A stretch of DNA of 37,514 bases from DATCSE01 sp036568605 (GCA_036568605.1 DATCSE010000117.1:1-37514), one strand, 5' to 3'. Counted from the stretch's first letter, positions 10,201 through 18,318 are shown. Made by a program: numbers and translations. Notes: a model not told the origin generated them from the sequence alone.

Positions 10201-11606
10201 GCGAGATCGTGCGCAGTCGCCTCGATCTGCTCGGACCGACGAGCGCGGCGGCGCTGGCGGCGCCGCTCGGCCTCAGCGCAGGGGTGCTGCTGCCTGCGCT
10301 GTTGCGGCTCGAGGCCGAGGGTGCGGTGATGCGCGGTGCGTTCACCGCGGCAGGTGTCGACGAATGGTGCGACCGTCGCCTGCTCGCGCGCATGCACCGC
10401 TACACACGCGATCGGCTGCGTGCCGAGATCCAGCCCGTTCCGCCGGCGCAATTCATGCGCTTCCTGTTCCGTTGGCATCAGCTCGCGAGCAGCGCCAGCG
10501 CGGCCGACGGTGACTTGCGCCGCGAAGGCGAGGAAGGTTTGACCGCCGTGCTGCGCCAGCTCGAAGGCCATGCCGCACCGGCGCTGTCGTGGGAAGAAGA
10601 CCTGCTCGCGGCCCGCGTGCGCGACTACTCGCCCGACATGCTCGACAAGCTCTGCGCGGCCGGTCGTGTGGTCTGGTGGCGGCCGACCGAGGCCGGCGAC
10701 GAAGCCAGGCGCCGCACCGGCCCGATCCGCGGCACGCCGGTGCTGCTGTGCGAGCGCGACGCGCTGGCGCACTGGCAGCAGCTCGGCGCCGCCGCGGTCG
10801 ACGATGCGCTGCTGTCCCGCAAGGCGCTTCAAGTGCTGGACGCATTGCGCACGCACGGCGCGAGCTTCTTTGCCGACCTGCAGCACGACACCCGTCTCCT
10901 CGGCATCGAGGTCGAGCAGGCGCTGGCCGAACTGGTCGCGCACGGGCTGGTCAGCTGCGATTCATTCGCGGGCTTGCGGGCGCTCGTGATGCCGGCCGAC
11001 AAGCGCCGGCGACTGCAACGCCGGCGGCCCGGCCACGACCCGATCGACGATGCCGGCCGATGGGTGTTGACGCGCCGTGCGCGCGCGGTGGTCGACGTGC
11101 CCGGTGCGCTCGCGGCGCCGCATGTCGAGCACATCGCGCGCGTACTGCTGCGGCGCTGGGGCGTGGTGTTTCGCAAGCTGCTCGAGCGCGAGGACGGACT
11201 GCCGCCGTGGCGCGACCTGTACTACGTCTACCGGCGCCTGGAAGCGCGCGGCGAGGTACGCGGCGGCCGCTTCGTCAGCGGCTTCGCCGGGGAGCAGTTC
11301 GCGCTGCCGGAGGCTGTCGCGACGCTGCGCAAGACCGCCAAGACGCCTGACAGCGAACGCGTCTCGATCTCGGCACTCGACCCGCTGAACCTCGCCGGCA
11401 TCCTGACACCGGGCGAGAAGCTCCCGCGGCTGGCAAGCAACCGCGTGCTGTTCGAGGGCGGCGTGCCGATCGCCGTGCAGAGCGGCGGCGACGTGCAGTA
11501 CCTGGCGCCGCTGGACGCCGGTGAACAGTGGCAAGTCAGGAACCTGCTGGTCCGTGGCCACGCGAGGAACACTTCAATGCGTGAAGCGACGGCCGGCGCG
11601 ACATGA
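7221..11606 (+). CDS. lhr: Lhr-type ATP-dependent helicase (large helicase-related protein)
   Basis: A 1461-residue superfamily 2 helicase of the length usual for bacterial Lhr. Visible motifs: Walker A A-P-T-G-S-G-K-T (58-65), motif II D-E-L-H (183-186), motif III S-A-T in IGLSATV, the SSLELGIDIGDID block, and motif VI Q-R-V-G-R-A-G-H (381-388). A long C-terminal half with winged-helix and Lhr-C regions follows. Lhr proteins are 3'-5' single-stranded DNA translocases that unwind RNA:DNA hybrids and are linked to DNA repair; in some bacteria the C-terminal region has been reported to have uracil-DNA glycosylase activity. The start is uncertain between ATG 7221 and ATG 7227, since neither has a clear ribosome site; no other start codon lies in frame nearby. 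It stands alone, without the metallophosphoesterase partner seen beside lhr in some genomes. Confidence 0.93.
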   Translation: MLMQSDLDQDPAQRAMPAGAMFHPAVSRWLRKRFGQATDVQTRAWAITSQRRHALIAAPTGSGKTLAAFLAAINELVLEGLAQGLADEVHVLYVSPLKALSNDIRRNLQEPLAGIRAGLLEMGLPDPGIRDAVRTGDTLAAERERMRRAPPHILVTTPESLYILLTSDSGRRMLKSVKSVIVDELHSVAGSKRGAHLMLSLERLESPCERQPVRIGLSATVKPLDTMARFLVGRRSAAPSGDIDGNDVAIIDAGHVRERDLAIEVPRSPLTAVMANEVWGEMYDRLAELIRAHRTTLIFVNQRRIAERCARHLAERLGEEHVTAHHGSLAREHRLNAEQRLKAGELKALVATSSLELGIDIGDIDLVCQLGSPRAINALLQRVGRAGHAIGAIPKGRLFPLSLDDLLECTALLDAVRRGELDRIRVPSKPLDVLAQQIVAETACREWQLDALYALCCRVGPYEQLTLQEFEQVVQMLAEGYSTRRGRRGAYLHYDAVNRVLRARRGAKLSAVVNAGVIPDQFDYDVVLLPEGHRVGSLNEDFAFESIPGDIFQLGNASYRITKVETGKVLVEDARGQPPSMPFWFGEALGRSDELSHAVSRISEAADAVLDDGMEACTRWLRDGLGLPDAAAQQLALYLGAAKAALGVLPSERRIVFERFFDEVGDTHLVIHSPLGSRINKAWGLALRKRFCRTFNFELQASALEDSIVLSLGSTHSFALDEVKGYLKSATARDLLVQALLDAPMFGTRWRWNATAALAVRRMNGGRKTPPQFQRSDAEDLLTVVFPDQLACAENLIGEREIPDHPLVAQTLHDCLHETMDADGFVRLLTRIEAGEVQITSCELTSPSPLSLAILNARPYAFLDDGAAEERRTKAVSVQPLMDVLTAADLGRLDPQAIARVCDEARPEIGNADELHDALVVHGFLTSAEAPCPDFIAALESQRRATRLSTASGDTLHIAAERLHEFQAVFPEAAFTPPIAAVVSDQPAPQDALCEIVRSRLDLLGPTSAAALAAPLGLSAGVLLPALLRLEAEGAVMRGAFTAAGVDEWCDRRLLARMHRYTRDRLRAEIQPVPPAQFMRFLFRWHQLASSASAADGDLRREGEEGLTAVLRQLEGHAAPALSWEEDLLAARVRDYSPDMLDKLCAAGRVVWWRPTEAGDEARRRTGPIRGTPVLLCERDALAHWQQLGAAAVDDALLSRKALQVLDALRTHGASFFADLQHDTRLLGIEVEQALAELVAHGLVSCDSFAGLRALVMPADKRRRLQRRRPGHDPIDDAGRWVLTRRARAVVDVPGALAAPHVEHIARVLLRRWGVVFRKLLEREDGLPPWRDLYYVYRRLEARGEVRGGRFVSGFAGEQFALPEAVATLRKTAKTPDSERVSISALDPLNLAGILTPGEKLPRLASNRVLFEGGVPIAVQSGGDVQYLAPLDAGEQWQVRNLLVRGHARNTSMREATAGAT

Positions 11607-11622
11607 GAGTCAAAGACACACG

Positions 11623-11826
11623 CTAGCGTCCCGGGCGCTCGGGCGCATCCACGCCTCGAATCGGCTTCTTTGTCTTGTCGGGAGGGATCTCGACTGTCTT
11701 GTCCTCGTTCGCTTCATCCCGAAACGTCTCCGGCTGCGTCGCGGTGGATTTCTCGAACGATTCCTCGAGCTTCTTGCGTTGGTCCTTGCGCCCGGTCGGC
11801 GTAGTCGAGTCAGTCGCTTTGCTCAT
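11623..11826 (-). CDS. Small charged, probably disordered protein of unknown function
   Basis: A 67-residue hydrophilic protein rich in Lys, Glu, Asp, Thr and Pro, with no Cys, no hydrophobic segment and no known motif. The start is the ATG at 11826: GGAG lies six bases before it, whereas a TTG four codons upstream sits on that ribosome site. It converges with the helicase gene (16 bp between stops) and diverges from the small gene at 12083. The composition suggests an intrinsically disordered or stress-type cytosolic protein, but nothing proves this. The case for a real gene rests on the good ribosome site and its fit in the gap. Confidence 0.6.
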   Translation of the reverse strand: MSKATDSTTPTGRKDQRKKLEESFEKSTATQPETFRDEANEDKTVEIPPDKTKKPIRGVDAPERPGR

Positions 11827-12082
11827 GGTCGACTCCAAATCTGGTTGTGCAGGAATGATCTACCTTACGCGGCTCGGTCGCCTGGACCGGTCGGGCGTAG
11901 CCAGAACCACACGACGGACGTTTCCTACGTTCTTCCGGACTTACGGCAAGGATGGCATCAGGCGCACCCGAGGAAGCAGGATTGATCAAGAATCGTGCAC
12001 CGAGCTCCGCTGCGGAAGCATCGCGGACTTTCATCACCGCGGGAGATCCCGTTGAAACGGCCTGACCCGCAAGGAGAGTGCA

Positions 12083-12409
12083 ATGCCGACGACACCCACG
12101 CTCGCCCGAATATGGCGCGGTCGCACGCGGCCCGAGGTGGCGGACTCCTACGAGCGCTACCTTCTCGCCGAAGGGATCCCGCCGCTGGAGCGCACGGCGC
12201 TGGGCGTCCAGCTCCTGCGGGAGGACCGCGACGCCGAGACCTGGTTCACGACGATCTCGTACTGGGCCGACATGAACGCCATGAGCGCATTCACGAAAGG
12301 CGAGCCGACGCAGGTGCATCACCTGCAGCGTGATCCCGAGTTCCTCATCGAACTGCCGGCTCGCATCGAGATTCATCGCATCCTGATCGACCGGCAAGGG
12401 CTGCGCTGA
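12083..12409 (+). CDS. Antibiotic biosynthesis monooxygenase (ABM)-fold small protein
   Basis: A 108-residue protein starting L-A-R-I-W-R-G-R, with AAGGAGAG six bases before the ATG. The pattern IWRGRT...Y..YL...GI, then a strand of the type TWFTTISYW and a closing H-H-L-Q-R-D-P-E-F, resembles dimeric alpha/beta-barrel proteins of the ABM superfamily. Members range from cofactor-free oxygenases to proteins of unknown role. Catalytic residues cannot be assigned by eye, so the enzymatic name is tentative. It is probably transcribed alone: the gene to its left is divergent (256 bp between start codons) and the MCP gene on its right converges on it. Confidence 0.7.
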   Translation: MPTTPTLARIWRGRTRPEVADSYERYLLAEGIPPLERTALGVQLLREDRDAETWFTTISYWADMNAMSAFTKGEPTQVHHLQRDPEFLIELPARIEIHRILIDRQGLR

Positions 12410-12569
12410 GGCGCTTGTGCTCCGTGCGAACAGCGGCGGGAGTCAGTCCGGGCACCCCGGCACGAGCACATGGGGGCAAGAAGTTCCCAGCGTCAACAGG
12501 AGCGGCGGCGCAGCAGGACCGACCTCTCCCGTCGCGGCACCGCGCCCGAAGATCGCGGCTGATACTTGC

Positions 12570-14147
12570 TCAACAGAGGCCGGAAGCCAACGGCGCGGCA
12601 TGAGCGCCGGTGCGCGCCAGCTTGAAGACCGATACCGCCTGAACGAGCTGCTGCGCCCTGCTTCTCAGACTTTCGGCGGCGGCAGCACTCTCCTCGACGA
12701 GCGCCGCATTTTGCTGCGTCGCCTGGTCCATCTGAGTCACGGCCTGTCCGACTTGCGTGACACCCGCACTCTGCTCCGAGCTCGCCGCGCTGATCTCGCC
12801 CACGATGTCGGCGACACGTTTGATGGCGCTGACAATTTCGCTCATGGTCTTGCCGGCCTGGTCCACCAATGCGGAGCCGTTTTCGACACGCTCGACGCTC
12901 GTCGAGATCAGGTCCTTGATTTCCTTGGCCGCAGCGGCCGAGCGCTGCGCGAGGCTGCGCACCTCGCTGGCCACCACTGCGAAGCCACGCCCTTGCTCGC
13001 CTGCACGGGCCGCTTCGACTGCAGCGTTGAGGGCCAGGATGTTGGTCTGGAAAGCGATGCCATCGATGACGCTGATGATCTCGGCGATCTTCCGGGAGCT
13101 GTCGCTGATGCCCTTCATGGTGTCGACAACCTGGCCGACGACCTCGCCACCCTGGACGGCCACGCTGCTGGCGCCCAACGCGAGCTGGTTGGCCTGCTTG
13201 GCGTTGTCGGCGTTATTGCGCACGGTCGTGCCCAGCTCGTCCATCGTGGCAGCGGTCTGCTGCAGTGCGCTGGCTTGCTCCTCGGTGCGTTGGCTCAGGT
13301 CGCTGTTCCCTTGGGCGATCTGAGCCGAGGCCGTCGCCACCGACTCCGAGTTCTCGCGGACGCCTTCCACCACCTTGGCAAGGCTCTCCTGCATGATCCT
13401 GAGTTGCGCCATCAGGCTGGTGGTGTCGCCTTGCTTGACCTCGATCGGCACGCTCAGGTCACCTGCAGCGACGCTGCGCGCGAGGCTGGCAGCGTCGGCC
13501 GGCTCGCCCCCGAGTTGCTTGACGACGCTTCGGCTCAGCAAGACACCCGCTACGATGCCGACGATGGATGCGAGCAGCATCATCACCAAACTGATGGTCG
13601 TGGCTCGCTTGGCGCCGGACGCCGCCTTGGCCGAAACGGCGGCGCTGTCAGCGGCGATCTTGTCGCCCGCCTCATCGAGCAACTTGACGGGCTCGCGGTC
13701 CATGCCGTGCACGGCGGCGTCCCCCACGGCCGGGTCGAAGCCAGCGGCCTTGAAGGCCTCGAACGCTTTGCGATAGCTCTCGCCCATCTTGGCATGGGCC
13801 TCGGCGAACTTGCTCAGCAGCACCTTGCTGTCACCATCGGGCAAGGTGGCCTGCAGCTTCTTCGCACCTTGCGAGACGGCCGCATCCTGCTTGCCGAATG
13901 CACCCCAATGCTTCTCCAGATCTTCCGCTTTCTTGCCGCGCAGCAGCGCGTTCTTCCACTCCTGAACCTGCACCTTGAAGGCGATGGTCAGATCATCGAT
14001 CGCACGTTCGTTGTCGCTGCTGGCCTTGACAGTCGTCTCATACGCATTGAGCGACTGATTCAAGCTATAGATGCCGTACAGCGCCGCTGCGAGCATGAGC
14101 AACAGCACCGCGGCAAACGCCAACGGTAGCTTGATACTGAGTTTCAT
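12570..14147 (-). CDS. Methyl-accepting chemotaxis protein
   Basis: A 525-residue receptor from the ATG at 14147 (M-K-L-S-I-K-L). A longer frame reaches 14240, but the promoter described below would begin transcription inside it, and GGGGA lies just before 14147. Layout: TM1 (about 7-29), a four-helix-bundle-like periplasmic domain of about 160 residues, TM2 (about 191-213, L-V-M-M-L-L-A-S-I-V), HAMP, then the coiled-coil signalling domain with the invariant tip FQTNILALNAAVEAARAG near residue 370. It senses an unknown ligand and signals to CheA/CheW. Methylation helices are present (EEQASALQQTAATMDE). The C-terminus lacks a clear CheR-docking pentapeptide. No other chemotaxis gene is in the window, so this is an orphan receptor. 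Confidence 0.95.
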   Translation of the reverse strand: MKLSIKLPLAFAAVLLLMLAAALYGIYSLNQSLNAYETTVKASSDNERAIDDLTIAFKVQVQEWKNALLRGKKAEDLEKHWGAFGKQDAAVSQGAKKLQATLPDGDSKVLLSKFAEAHAKMGESYRKAFEAFKAAGFDPAVGDAAVHGMDREPVKLLDEAGDKIAADSAAVSAKAASGAKRATTISLVMMLLASIVGIVAGVLLSRSVVKQLGGEPADAASLARSVAAGDLSVPIEVKQGDTTSLMAQLRIMQESLAKVVEGVRENSESVATASAQIAQGNSDLSQRTEEQASALQQTAATMDELGTTVRNNADNAKQANQLALGASSVAVQGGEVVGQVVDTMKGISDSSRKIAEIISVIDGIAFQTNILALNAAVEAARAGEQGRGFAVVASEVRSLAQRSAAAAKEIKDLISTSVERVENGSALVDQAGKTMSEIVSAIKRVADIVGEISAASSEQSAGVTQVGQAVTQMDQATQQNAALVEESAAAAESLRSRAQQLVQAVSVFKLARTGAHAAPLASGLC

Positions 14148-14227
14148 GGTGTCTGTCCCCTTCGATGTGCGGGAAAAGGTGTGGGCACCGCGGGCGGCCA
14201 TCGCTGCGTGAGCCCTTCGTCCCGCTG

Positions 14228-14254
14228 ACTTCGGCGGCACCTAGTGGAACTTGA
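14228..14254 (-). promoter_or_regulatory. Candidate sigma-28 (FliA) promoter of the chemotaxis receptor
   Basis: On the minus strand, TCAAGTTC (14247-14254) is followed by exactly 11 bases and GCCGAAGT (14228-14235). The flagellar sigma-28 consensus is TAAAGTTT-N11-GCCGATAA, so 6 of 8 and 5 of 8 bases match with the right spacing. Transcription would begin near 14218, about 70 bases before the receptor ATG. Chemotaxis receptors are typical FliA targets, which strengthens the call. Confidence 0.7.
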
Positions 14255-14292
14255 TCAGGGTTCATTGATGCGGCGGTCAGGGTTCCCTGAAC
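14255..14292. promoter_or_regulatory. Tandem TCAGGGTTC repeats and inverted repeat upstream of the receptor promoter
   Basis: TCAGGGTTC occurs at 14255-14263 and again at 14277-14285, 22 bp apart (two helical turns). The second copy is part of a perfect inverted repeat TCAGGG-TT-CCCTGA (14277-14290). Both lie directly upstream of the candidate -35 box, where an activator or repressor would bind. The regulator is unknown. Confidence 0.4.
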
Positions 14293-14350
14293 TTCTTCGG
14301 CGCGCCTGTATGGCCCACGGCGAGATCGCTCCGACAGCCACGCCCTCGCG

Positions 14351-16564
14351 TCAATTTCTCTCGTCCACCCTTGTGCGGCCGACCGCCCTGCCCACCGCAT
14401 CGGCCAGCGCACGCTGCGTGAACGGCTTGACGATCAGGTCGACGCCCGGATCGACCCGGCCGTGGTGAACCACGGCATTGCGTGTGTAGCCGGTGGTGAA
14501 GAGCACGCGCAGCCCCGGCCTGCGCTGCAACGCCTGATCGGCCAGCTGGCGACCGTTGACCCCGCCAGGCAGTCCGATGTCGGTGAACAGGAGATCGACG
14601 ACCGCCTCGGTATCGAGCAGGTGCAACGCCGACGCGGCGTCCCCGGCGCTCAGAACCCGGTAGCCCATCTGGGCCAGCACATCGGCCGTGAAGCGTGCCA
14701 CGTCCTCGTCGTCCTCCACCACCAGGATCGTGCCGTGGCCCGCACCGCGCGGCAGGGATTTGGCGCGAGGCTCGGACCGCACATCGGGCGGCGTGATGAG
14801 CCGCGGCAGATACAGCTTCACCGACGTGCCCAGCCCCGGTTCGCTGTAGATCGCGGCATGCCCGCCGGACTGCTTGACGAAGCCGTAGACCTGAGACAGG
14901 CCGAGGCCCGTGCCGCGCCCCACCTCCTTGGTGGTGAAGAACGGCTCGAACGCCTTCGCGACCACCTCCGGCGTCATGCCGCTGCCGGTGTCGCTGACGG
15001 CGATCAGCACGTACTGCCCGGGCTTGACCTCGGCATGCGCAGCGGCATAAGCCTCATCGAGGAAGGCATTCGAGGTCTCCACCGTCAACTTGCCGCTGCC
15101 GGCCATCGCGTCCCGCGCGTTGACGGCGAGATTGAGCAGGGCTGTTTCCAGCTGGCTGCTGTCCACCGAGATCCACCATACGCCGGCCCCCAGCACGGTC
15201 TCGATCGCCACGCCCTCGCCAAGCACCTGCTCGAGCAGCGACGTCACGTCGGCCACCAGAGCATTCGGGTTGACCGGCCGCGGATCCAGGATCTGGTTGC
15301 GCGAGAACGCCAGCAGCCGCTGCGTGAGGCTGGCGGCCCGATCGGCGTTGCGTTTGAGCATCTGCAGGTACCGCCCAATCTCGGGGTCCGCCGAGTTCAG
15401 CCGGTGCTCGAGAATGTGCACCGCATTCTTGATCACGTGGAGCAGGTTGTTGAAGTCGTGCGCGACGCCGCCCGTCAGTTGCCCCAGCGCATCCATCTTC
15501 TGGTACTGGACCAGCGCCTGCTGATGCTGCGTGCGCTCGGTGATGTCACGCGTCACCTTCGCGAAGCCCAGCAGCCGACCGCTGGCGTCACGCACCGGCT
15601 CGAGCAGCACGCTCGCCAGGAAGCGCGTGCCATCCTTGCGAACGCGCCAACCCTCCTCTTCGTAGCGGCCATGTTTGATGGCCATCTGCAGTTCATGCTG
15701 TGGCCTGCCGGCCGCGCGATCCTCTTCGGTGAAGAAGACACCGAAGTGCTGGCCGACGATCTCGTCGCGCGTGTAGCCCTTGATGCGCTGTGCGCCAGCG
15801 TTCCATTCGACGACGCGGCCCTCTGGATCGAGCATGTAGATTGCGTAGTCGGTGACCGCGCCGACGAACAGGCGGAAGTGCTGCTCGCTGTCCTGGCTCG
15901 CCGCTTCGGCACGCCGCATCGTGCGCAGGCCGGCGATGAGCAGCAACGCGCCGAGGCCGAGGCCGACAAACTCCAGCACTGCACCGGTCAGAGCGGCGCG
16001 ACGGAGCTCGTGCTCGAACTGCTCGGCGCGAGACATGCGCTCCGCCAGCAGCGCGCGCTCCGTGGCGATCGCCCCGTCGATGACCCGCACGATGCCTTCC
16101 ATCGAGTCGAGGCCGATGCTCGACCCCACCGCGCGCCGCGCCGCGTCGAACCCACCGCTTTCGTAGACGGCCAGTGTGCGTCGCATCTCGTTGAGCTTGA
16201 CGGCGACCTGCTGCTCGAGCGTCGGCCACCGGCGCCGCTGCTCGGGGTTATCCTCGGTCAGGGTCTTCAGCCGAGCTTCCAGGGTCGGCACCTCGGCTTC
16301 GGCCTGGCGGTACGCCTGAGAAAACGTCTCGTCGCCGGTGATCAGAAACCCGCGCTGGGCGCGCTCCGCGCCCTGCACCGCCCGAAGGAGCGCCTGTGCC
16401 GTGCCGATCACCTCATGGGCATGCGCCGTGACCTCGGGACCGGATTTCAACTGCTGAGCGATGTGTGTGCCGCGCTCGTACTCGAGCCAGACGTGCACCA
16501 TGCCGACGACCGCGATCAGCCCGAGACCCCACCACATCGAGCGTGGAAGGGTTCGGAGGGCCAT
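14351..16564 (-). CDS. CHASE3-type PAS hybrid histidine kinase with C-terminal receiver
   Basis: A 737-residue membrane kinase. TM1 lies at about 10-28, followed by a periplasmic helical region (about 30-185) with the CHASE3-like R-A-Q-R-G-F-L-I-T-G-D-E block, and TM2 at about 188-210. Next come PAS (FVGAVTDYAIYMLDPEG...), HisKA of the HDFNN type with His369 in GGVAHDFNNLL, HATPase (NLAVNARDAM, GRGTGLGLSQVYGFVKQSGG) and a receiver with Asp662 in LLFTDIGLPGG. This HDFNN kinase-receiver form is common in proteobacteria; the attached receiver may act as an output or as a phosphate sink. It is upstream of the chemotaxis receptor on the same strand, but the strong promoter between them makes separate transcription likely. 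It is divergent from the kinase at 16767. The start is the only reasonable ATG, though its ribosome site is poor. Confidence 0.93.
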   Translation of the reverse strand: MALRTLPRSMWWGLGLIAVVGMVHVWLEYERGTHIAQQLKSGPEVTAHAHEVIGTAQALLRAVQGAERAQRGFLITGDETFSQAYRQAEAEVPTLEARLKTLTEDNPEQRRRWPTLEQQVAVKLNEMRRTLAVYESGGFDAARRAVGSSIGLDSMEGIVRVIDGAIATERALLAERMSRAEQFEHELRRAALTGAVLEFVGLGLGALLLIAGLRTMRRAEAASQDSEQHFRLFVGAVTDYAIYMLDPEGRVVEWNAGAQRIKGYTRDEIVGQHFGVFFTEEDRAAGRPQHELQMAIKHGRYEEEGWRVRKDGTRFLASVLLEPVRDASGRLLGFAKVTRDITERTQHQQALVQYQKMDALGQLTGGVAHDFNNLLHVIKNAVHILEHRLNSADPEIGRYLQMLKRNADRAASLTQRLLAFSRNQILDPRPVNPNALVADVTSLLEQVLGEGVAIETVLGAGVWWISVDSSQLETALLNLAVNARDAMAGSGKLTVETSNAFLDEAYAAAHAEVKPGQYVLIAVSDTGSGMTPEVVAKAFEPFFTTKEVGRGTGLGLSQVYGFVKQSGGHAAIYSEPGLGTSVKLYLPRLITPPDVRSEPRAKSLPRGAGHGTILVVEDDEDVARFTADVLAQMGYRVLSAGDAASALHLLDTEAVVDLLFTDIGLPGGVNGRQLADQALQRRPGLRVLFTTGYTRNAVVHHGRVDPGVDLIVKPFTQRALADAVGRAVGRTRVDERN

Positions 16565-16766
16565 GGATCACGAGGTGGGCGTTGAAGGGACCATTATTGC
16601 CCTACCTCCACTTCGCGGGAAACCTCGACATCCGCTACCGCTCGCCCCGGGGCCTGGATGGGCGGACCGCAAGGATCTGGCGTTCGCTCGCGGCAGAATG
16701 GCAGCCGACAGGGTCTATTGCTGCGAGGACCATTCCAGTAAGCTTGAATCGACGGAAGCACCAACC

Positions 16767-17885
16767 ATGAGGCTCGCAGACTTCATCGACGCCAACAGGC
16801 CGGCGATCCTGGCCCAGTGGGAGTCGTTTGCCTCGACGCTGCTGCCCGCTGCGGCCGGGATGGACGCTGCCGCACTGCGCGACCATGCCGAGCAGATCCT
16901 GCTCGCGGTCGCCAAGGATCTGCGAACGCCCCAGACCCGCCTGGCGCAGTCCGAGAAGTCCAAGGGCCGCGCGCCGGTGCTGCTGGGCGCGGCGGCAACA
17001 GCAGCCCAGACGCATGCCGTGCTGCGCGCCACGGCGGGCTTCAGCATTCGCCAATTGGTAGCCGAGTACCGGGCCTTGCGCGCCAGCGTGCTCCGCCTGT
17101 GGGCCGACGCGGCGCCGTACGGACCGGAAGCGATCGAAGACCTTGGCCGCTTCAACGAGGCGATCGATCAGGCGATTGCCGAGTCGGTCGACTTCTTCAC
17201 GACCGAGGTCGAGCGCTGGCGTGCCGTGTTCCTCGGCGTGCTGGGCCACGACCTGCGCAGCCCGCTCAACGCCATCTTGCTGACCTCGCGGCTGATCTCC
17301 GCCATGAGCGCAGGCACGCCGCTGAGCGAGCCCACGGAAAGGCTCATACGCGGCGGCGAGCGCATGAAGCACTTGCTGGACGACCTGCTCGACTTCAATC
17401 GCACCTCGCTGGAGGTCGGCATTCGCGTGAGCCCTCGGCCGGTCGATCTCGCGGCGGCGTGTCGCGAAGAGATCGAGTTGATGCGCGCCGCGCTGCCCGC
17501 CTCGACGATCGAGTTCTCGACCGAGGGCGTCATGCAGGGAAACTGGGACGCTTCGCGCATCCGGCAGATGGTCAGCAACCTCGTCGTCAATGCCGCCCGG
17601 TACGGGGAACCGCAGGGCATCGTTCGCGTGAACCTGCGCGGCGACGAGGACAAGGTGCGCGTGCTCGTCGAGAACACCGGTCCGAGCATTCCGAAGGAAC
17701 TCATGAACTCGCTTTTCGAGCCGCTGCGCCGCCATGGGTCAGCAGACTCGAAAGGCGAGCGCGAAAGCCTGGGCCTTGGTTTGTTCATCGTGCGCCAGAT
17801 CGCGCTGGCGCATGGCGGAGATGTCAGCGTCAAGTCGGCAGACAACACGACACGCTTCACGGTGACGCTGCCGAAGCAACAATAG
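16767..17885 (+). CDS. Soluble sensor histidine kinase with RsbRD-like N-terminal domain
   Basis: A 372-residue kinase from the ATG at 16767 (M-R-L-A-D-F-I), with CGGAAG upstream. The open frame begins about 100 codons earlier but reads across the divergent promoter region and has no domain there. Residues 1-140 are all helical and resemble the RsbRD N-terminal (globin-related) domain: D-A-N-R-P-A-I-L-A-Q-W ... FSIRQLVAEYRALRASVL. HisKA follows with His161 in LGHDLRSPLNAIL, then HATPase (NLVVNAARYGEP, LGLGLFIVRQIALAHGG). There is no transmembrane segment and no receiver. Its likely partner is the single-domain response regulator at 18319 on the same strand (inference from proximity). The signal is unknown. 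Confidence 0.9.
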   Translation: MRLADFIDANRPAILAQWESFASTLLPAAAGMDAAALRDHAEQILLAVAKDLRTPQTRLAQSEKSKGRAPVLLGAAATAAQTHAVLRATAGFSIRQLVAEYRALRASVLRLWADAAPYGPEAIEDLGRFNEAIDQAIAESVDFFTTEVERWRAVFLGVLGHDLRSPLNAILLTSRLISAMSAGTPLSEPTERLIRGGERMKHLLDDLLDFNRTSLEVGIRVSPRPVDLAAACREEIELMRAALPASTIEFSTEGVMQGNWDASRIRQMVSNLVVNAARYGEPQGIVRVNLRGDEDKVRVLVENTGPSIPKELMNSLFEPLRRHGSADSKGERESLGLGLFIVRQIALAHGGDVSVKSADNTTRFTVTLPKQQ

Positions 17886-17926
17886 CAGGCAACTGGTGCA
17901 CGACCGGCTGTGACAATCGCGTCGCC

Positions 17927-18154
17927 TTAGTCACCGCCGTTGCCGCGCCGAGCAGCGTCCGTCAGCGCATCGGCGCAGATTCGGTCGCTGGACAACAGCG
18001 TCTGCAACGCCTCCGCCGGCCGCAGCAGTCCCAAGGACGGATACAGCATCCTGGCGATCAGCCGTGCGTCTTCGCCGCTGCAGTGCTCGTGTGCTCGATA
18101 GAGTGTCGAGAAGACTTCGCACCAACGTGCACGATCAGATGCAGCACCACGCAT
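17927..18154 (-). CDS. Small hypothetical protein
   Basis: A 75-residue product from the ATG at 18154, with GAGG eight bases upstream. It is mostly helical, starts M-R-G-A-A-S-D-R-A-R-W and contains L-I-A-R-M-L-Y-P-S-L-G-L-L-R-P. No domain is recognised. The same frame is open further upstream but looks like non-coding translation there. It sits antisense between the histidine kinase (convergent, 41 bp between stops) and the response regulator (divergent). The ribosome site, helical pattern and gap fit support it, but homologue conservation is needed. Confidence 0.5.
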   Translation of the reverse strand: MRGAASDRARWCEVFSTLYRAHEHCSGEDARLIARMLYPSLGLLRPAEALQTLLSSDRICADALTDAARRGNGGD

Positions 18155-18213
18155 CTTCGTCACCTCGCCACAACCTGGATGGAGCTTATCAATTCCACGG
18201 CGCGCCCTCAAAG

Positions 18214-18225
18214 AGGGAATTCCCT
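18214..18225. promoter_or_regulatory. 12-bp perfect palindrome in a divergent promoter region
   Basis: AGGGAATTCCCT lies in the 164-bp space between the small gene at 18154 (-) and the response regulator (+). A shorter inverted repeat, CGATT-TTC-AATCG (18300-18312), lies just before the regulator start. Either could be an operator for a dimeric regulator or a leader hairpin. No promoter boxes could be placed with confidence. Confidence 0.35.
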
Positions 18226-18318
18226 TCGATCGCCCTGTTTCGCGGCCGTCGAACTGGTGGACTGCAACGGTCACAGGAATGCAATTTGCCGAATGCGAGC
18301 GATTTTCAATCGTGTGCC

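Noticed and set aside
12448..12460. CCGGG-CAC-CCCGG hairpin after the ABM-like gene
   Set aside because: The stem is only 5 bp and no T-tract follows, so it does not qualify as a terminator.
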